A stretch of DNA of 64,000 bases from Spisula solida (lineage: Eukaryota; Mollusca; Bivalvia; Venerida; Mactridae), in assembly GCA_947247005.1 (NCBI GenBank), contig OX365947.1, positions 5,098,530 to 5,162,529 of the forward strand. The letters run 5' to 3'. Below, one piece after another: positions 61,201-64,000 of this stretch. The notes below the pieces were generated by a model. That model did no database searches and was not told the origin of the DNA. It saw only the letters and a program-made list of their open reading frames with translations. The translations under genes and the position numbers were made by a program. How positions within the stretch are numbered: position 1 is the stretch's first letter; every line of letters begins with the position of its first letter.

Positions 61201-63366
61201 TGAAAGCGACCTTTTAACAAGAGCACCGCCTTGCGGGTGCAGACACTCATCTGATCATTGTCACTGTAAAAAAGGCCCATTACCCTTGCATAAAGTAGGG
61301 CAGTGTTATTAGTCTTGCTTAAAAAGTGAGGTATTGATGGTGAAAAAAGGGGCAATAAATCTTGAAAAATGCTGATCAGAGTTATGGGTCATGCTTGACA
61401 AGGTCAGGTATTGATGGTGAATAAGTGTTGAAAGTTTCGAAGCAATAGCCCACGTAATGAATGAATCAGGTACTGATGGTGAACAAGTGTTGCAAGTTTC
61501 AAAGCTGTGAATAGCTTTGATAGTTTATGAAAAATGTTTACCTTAACACACTATATTTTTAGTAACAGTGACCTTAACCCCACAGATCCCACTTTAAATC
61601 CCAAGCAAGGTTTTCATATTAGCTAGCTACACAGCAAGTTTCATCATGATATCTCATTCCTAACTTAAGTTATCAATCAAAAACCAAGTGGGGACACTCG
61701 CTAGACAGCCGAATTTGCCAATCTAATAACCAGGTTTTTTCGTAATGGCTGTTGAAGGACATTTTTCATTAAATCAGGGCCAATAACTCTTAAGTGAATT
61801 GACCAATCAAAACAATTGTGACAGGCATCATCGCAGTCTCTTTGATGAAGTTTGTTTAAAGTTTCATGAAATTCTAACTGGTAGGTACTGAGGAATGGCT
61901 GTGGAAGTTATTCAGAGGAAACTGTTTTTCCGATTTTAGTAACAGTGACCATGGCCCCACTGACTGGCCCCACTTTCAATCCCAAGCTGCATATACAGCA
62001 AGTTTCATTAAGATGAAAATAACTTTCTAGTTTTAGTAACAGTGACCTTGACCAAACTGACTGGTTCCATGTGACCTTGGCCCCACTGACTGGTCCCACT
62101 TTCAATCCCAAGCTGTATCTTCACAAAAGCTACCTATACAACCAGTTTCATTAAGATATCTCATTCCTAACCTAAGTTATTGAGCAGAAAATAACTGTAG
62201 TAAGTGTGACCTTGACCCCATTAGCCCAACTTTCAATCTCAAGCAGGGGTTTTCACACAATCTACCTACACAGCAAGTTTCATTATGATATCTCATTCCT
62301 AACTTAAGTTATTGAGCGGAAACCGTTTTTCTATTTTTAATAACAGTGACCTTGACCCCACCAGCCCCACTTTCAATCCCAAGCGGGGTCTTCACATAAG
62401 GTACGTACACAGCAAGTTTCATTATAATTTCTTATTCCGAACTTAAGTTTTTAAGCGGAAACACTTTTTCTATTTTAGTTACAGTGACCTTGACCCCACC
62501 AGCCCCACTTTCAATCCCAAGCAGGGTCTTCACCCAAGCTATGTACACAGCAAGTTTCATTATGATATCTCATTCCAAACTTATGTTATTGAGCAGAAAC
62601 CGTTTTTCTATTTTTAGTAACGGTGACTTTGACCTTGTCCCCACTTTCAATCCCAAGCAGGGTTTTCACACAAGCTACGTACACAGCAAGTTTCATTATA
62701 ATATCTCATTCCAAACTTATGTTATTGAGCGGAAACAGTTTTTCTATTTTTAGTAATGGTGACATTGACATTGACCCCACCAGCCCCACTTTCAATCCCA
62801 AGCGGGGTCTTCACACAAACTATGTATACAGCAAGTTTCATTATGATATCTCATTCCTAACTTAAGTTTTTGAGCGGAAACCCTTTTTCTATTTATAGTA
62901 ACAGTCACCTTGACCCAACCAGCCCCACTTTCAATCCCAAGCGGGGTCTTTACTCAAGCTATGTACACAGCAAGTTTCATTATGATATCTCATTCCTAAC
63001 TGAAGTTATCCAACGGAAACCAATTGCCCGCCGCCAGCCCGCCCGTCCGTCCGCCCGATGAAATCGTCAATCTAATAACCAGGATTTTTTTTTAAAACCT
63101 TGTTAAAAATCCTATGTTACGGGCAACCTGACCCTACCTAGTAAACTCAAGGACCCTTTTACAGTTTTTTGTGAAAAACCAAAAAATCCATACAGCTGAA
63201 TTTTTTGTCGAAATCTGCCGAATAGAAAACATTTAAATCTACGGGAGGTAACACGCAATCGGTATCGAATAATTATGTTAAGTATGTCAGATTGAATAAA
63301 TAACTTACCCACAATGCCAGTCATACTTGAAATCAAAATGAACCACTTCAAATTTGTTCCACCCAT
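54937..63366 (-). CDS. Type I membrane protein with one Ig-like domain and mucin-like stalk (gene model, four coding exons)
   Basis: Coding exons 63309-63366, 60350-60625, 58027-58065 and 54937-55229 total 666 bases: 221 residues and a stop. Layout: signal peptide about 1-20; Ig-like domain about 21-112; Thr/Ser/Pro stalk about 113-170, including three near-exact 11-residue repeats (TGPPSSSTTIT); transmembrane helix about 172-196; cytoplasmic tail 197-221, Lys/Glu/Ser/Thr-rich. All three introns are phase 1, usual for shuffled extracellular domains, and all four exon joins keep frame. It should sit on the cell surface or be shed, binding an unknown ligand. The architecture recalls invertebrate Ig-family recognition molecules, but the ligand and exact family cannot be read from sequence. 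A second last exon at 46766-47379 could replace the fourth. Confidence 0.82.
55558..56160 (+). repeat. Interspersed repeat, 'AACAAGAGCACCGCC' family
   Basis: Starts GAACAAGAGCACCGCCCATG and ACGCTCGACTTCTCG. A segment beginning GGGCAGATAACTC is present twice, at about 55653 and 55931, each followed by GGTCACAG.GTTA. and a TTAGTGATGGTGAAT-like phrase. Related to 61215-61520. It lies in the intron between stalk and last exon. Confidence 0.75.
56877..57171 (+). mobile_element. 'CAAGACTGCGTTCAATAAA...GGGGGCATAA' repeat, short copy
   Basis: Begins CAAGACTGCGTTCAATAAAC and GCTTATGCCCCC, keeps a single body unit (GGAGAGTGTTCATATACAAC; AAACGGTCAATTTGGGTTAA) and ends with ACGGACGAAC repeats and CGGGGGCATAAAAA. 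The same family has about six body units at 51611-52999. Confidence 0.9.
57172..58026. other. Intronic DNA
   Basis: No exon is supported between the repeat copy and the stalk exon, and I see no repeat structure in it. Confidence 0.55.
58027..58065 (-). CDS. Ig gene, 39-bp stalk exon
   Basis: Acceptor CCTACTTGATTTCAG precedes 58065 and donor GTATGTCTAC follows 58027. Phase 1 to phase 1, reading PTTTTISSSTNN between split Asn and Asp codons. It is O-glycosylation-type sequence and extends the stalk. Being symmetrical, it could be skipped without shifting the frame. Confidence 0.75.
58290..60060. mobile_element. 'GTGAGCTA' repeat pair forming a large inverted repeat, with tandem units of about 145 bp
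   Basis: Starts TTTTTTTAGCTCACCTGCCA and ends ATCACAAAAGCTCACTATGT and GTGACAGGTGAGCTAAA, so the two ends are inverted copies of the same terminus. The orientation flips near 59655. The left arm (about 1350 bp) holds about nine units with AACTAGGTCAAAAGGTCAAA and AAAACCTTGTTAACACTC; the right arm (about 400 bp) holds the reverse complement type, GACCTCTAGTGACTACACAA. No coding frame. Lies in the intron between Ig and stalk exons. Confidence 0.9.
60350..60625 (-). CDS. Ig gene, immunoglobulin-like domain exon
   Basis: Acceptor GAATTTTTACATTTCAG precedes 60625 and donor GTAAGTTGA follows 60350. 276 bp, phase 1 to 1, encoding one whole domain of about 92 residues. Motifs: strand-B cysteine in GQPLTCTCN, the core Trp in DIEWYKNGTQ, and the strand-F end in DDSFCDLYYCKD with Tyr two before Cys. 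There are seven cysteines in all, so extra disulfides are likely beyond the core B-F pair. NGT is a possible N-glycosylation site. Single-exon 1-1 coding is typical of Ig domains. A V- or I-type set is likely but I cannot assign it further. Confidence 0.88.
60928..60995 (+). repeat. Possible tRNA-derived SINE head
   Basis: Contains a good polymerase III B box, GGTTCGACCCC, within AGGTCCCGGGTTCGACCC, and an A-box-like GGGTAGCGGTTGCC about 50 bases before. The cloverleaf is imperfect (anticodon arm poor), so this is more likely a tRNA-derived repeat than a working tRNA. Confidence 0.45.
61215..61520 (+). repeat. Interspersed repeat, 'AACAAGAGCACCGCC' family
   Basis: Starts TTAACAAGAGCACCGCCTTG and CGGGTGCAGACACTCATCTG. 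The phrase AGGTATTGATGGTGAA or a near match occurs three times from 61331, marking short internal tandem units of about 75 bp. Same start as the repeat at 55558. Confidence 0.7.
61530..63015 (+). repeat. Tandem repeat of about 138 bp, eight to ten copies
   Basis: Units contain AACAGTGACCTTGACCCCAC, AGCCCCACTTTCAATCCCAA, GCGGGGTCTTCACACAAGC, ACACAGCAAGTTTCATTATG and ATATCTCATTCCTAACTTAAG. The right-hand copies (from 62187) are regular at about 138-140 bp; left-hand copies are diverged and partly deleted. It ends in CCCGCCCGTCCGTCCGCCCG. The open frames through it are incidental. It lies in the first intron of the Ig gene. Confidence 0.93.
63309..63366 (-). CDS. Ig gene, first coding exon: signal peptide
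   Basis: ATG at 63364-63366 with A at -3 and G at +4; donor GTAAGTTATT after 63309. Encodes MGGTNLKWFILISSMTGIV, a basic residue then a hydrophobic core, typical of a signal peptide, with cleavage near the Ig start. An in-frame upstream ATG at 63462 would give 32 more residues that themselves look partly signal-like (FIHILHIFLVHSG). I chose the later ATG for its better context and conventional length, so the true start is uncertain. It ends in phase 1, matching the Ig exon. Confidence 0.7.
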
Positions 63367-63504
63367 ATTGCTTTCAAGTTTTGTCGCAGAGCACTCACTA
63401 CATGAACCTGAATGGACAAGAAAAATGTGAAGGATATGAATAAAAATTTTAGTCCCACTCATTTAACCTACAGAGATGCACTCCATAAAGGTTTTTTTGG
63501 CAGG

Positions 63505-63660
63505 AAACAAGAGGACTATAATGGCCCTCAGATGGCTTACCTGAAACATGAACAAGCCCCGTCCCTGGCAGCCATTATTTCTTAACAAATCAACAAAGAA
63601 ATTAAGAATCAGTAGAGGGTTTCTGTGAAAAAGATTTTCTAAGTTTTCTATAATTATAAA
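63505..63660 (+). repeat. Degenerate 'AAGAGG...CTTACCTGA' repeat fragment
   Basis: ACAAGAGGACTATAATGGCC and CAGATGGCTTACCTGAAAC resemble the left end of the AAGAGGGCCC family, followed by CCGTCCCTGGCAGCCATTAT. Lies upstream of the first coding exon. Confidence 0.6.
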
Positions 63661-63797
63661 CAGGGTTCACACAAATATTCTGACACAGAATTTCCTGACT
63701 TTTCCCTAATTTTTCCCTCACCACACAGCAGTTTTCCCTGACTTTTTAGAGCGATCGAGCACTGAAGCATCTTTTTGTTCCGGTAAAATATGACAAT

Positions 63798-64000
63798 AAC
63801 AAGAGGGCCCAAAGGGCCATAGGTCGCTCACCTGTCCTAGTAGTTCATGCACCCCTAATGGTAGCCTCTACTGCATGTACAAGGTTTTCATATTGTCTTA
63901 TGCTTTATAATTTACATCACATTTAGACCCAATTACATATTGACGTGATTTAACCTTGTGACCTAGTTTTTGACCCCAGATGACACAATATCAAACATGA
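63798..64000 (+). mobile_element. 'AAGAGGGCCC' repeat, left part, running off the window
   Basis: Starts ATAACAAGAGGGCCCAAAGG and CCATAGGTCGCTCACCTGTC; body TTTAACCTTGTGACCTAG and TTTTTGACCCCAGATGAC. The right end is outside the window. Confidence 0.9.

Noticed and set aside
61908..63061. Several open frames of 60-90 codons on either strand
   Set aside because: They fall in the tandem repeat of about 138 bp and repeat the same peptide (for example SPLSIPSRVFTQA); there is no splice or start evidence.
1..64000. CRISPR array, rRNA, prokaryotic operon, or viral gene
   Set aside because: The tandem repeats have no unique spacers of regular size, and no rRNA core sequence, ribosome-binding-site-led operon or viral polymerase or capsid motif is visible. 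Splice sites and repeat types point to animal nuclear DNA.

Overview
The window looks like AT-rich animal nuclear DNA, most probably from a bivalve mollusc. Coding sequence is sparse and split into short exons with GT/AG junctions. Most of the rest is interspersed repeats whose ends (AAGAGGGCCC...GGTCGCTCACCTG and ...GTGACAGGTGAGCTA; CAAGACTGCGTTCAATAAA...GGGGGCATAA) I associate with bivalve genomes. I cannot name the species. All coding sequence I can support lies on the minus strand, so genes read from right to left.

Right part (about 46.7-63.4 kb): an immunoglobulin-family membrane receptor. Its exons are signal peptide (63309-63366), one Ig domain (60350-60625), a Thr/Ser stalk piece (58027-58065), and a last exon with mucin-like stalk, one transmembrane helix, a short basic tail, a stop and a polyadenylation signal (54937-55229). 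All junctions are phase 1 and join without a frame break into a 221-residue type I protein. A second last exon of the same plan (46766-47379), with a different helix and a long Tyr-rich tail and its own polyadenylation signal, lies 7.6 kb further on with no second Ig or signal exon between. It begins in the same phase with the same split Asp codon, so it is most simply an alternative 3' end giving another cytoplasmic tail.

Middle part (about 31.2-37.2 kb): three consecutive exons (37072-37176, 36648-36758, 33703-33860), each encoding a hydrophobic helix with an embedded Asp, two of them led by Cys-rich loops, and a possible last exon (31210-31302). They join in frame. I do not recognise the family, and its 5' exons were not found.

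Left part (3.2-23.2 kb): a direct tandem triplication of a unit of about 6.5-7.0 kb (A 3231-10219, B 10220-16759, C 16760-23226). Each copy holds three exon-like segments: a helix exon in phase 1-to-0, like the 33.7 kb exon; a Glu/Val amphipathic-helix exon ending CKNW-stop; and a Glu/Gly-rich exon. The first is intact in A, frameshifted in B and has lost its donor in C. The array may supply alternative 3' ends to the 33-37 kb gene, or may be a decaying exon duplication.

The remainder is introns or intergenic DNA: a 21-bp minisatellite split by a later repeat insertion (40.2-42.7 kb), an 18-bp minisatellite (29.1-29.5 kb), a 31-bp repeat (37.3-37.7 kb), tandemly amplified repeats at 51.6-53.0 and 61.5-63.0 kb, a large inverted repeat (58.3-60.1 kb), TA-flanked MITEs and a CAGGG-ended DNA element. 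No rRNA, CRISPR, prokaryotic operon or viral gene is visible. All exon calls rest on reading splice signals, phase and protein character by eye, without searches or transcript data.
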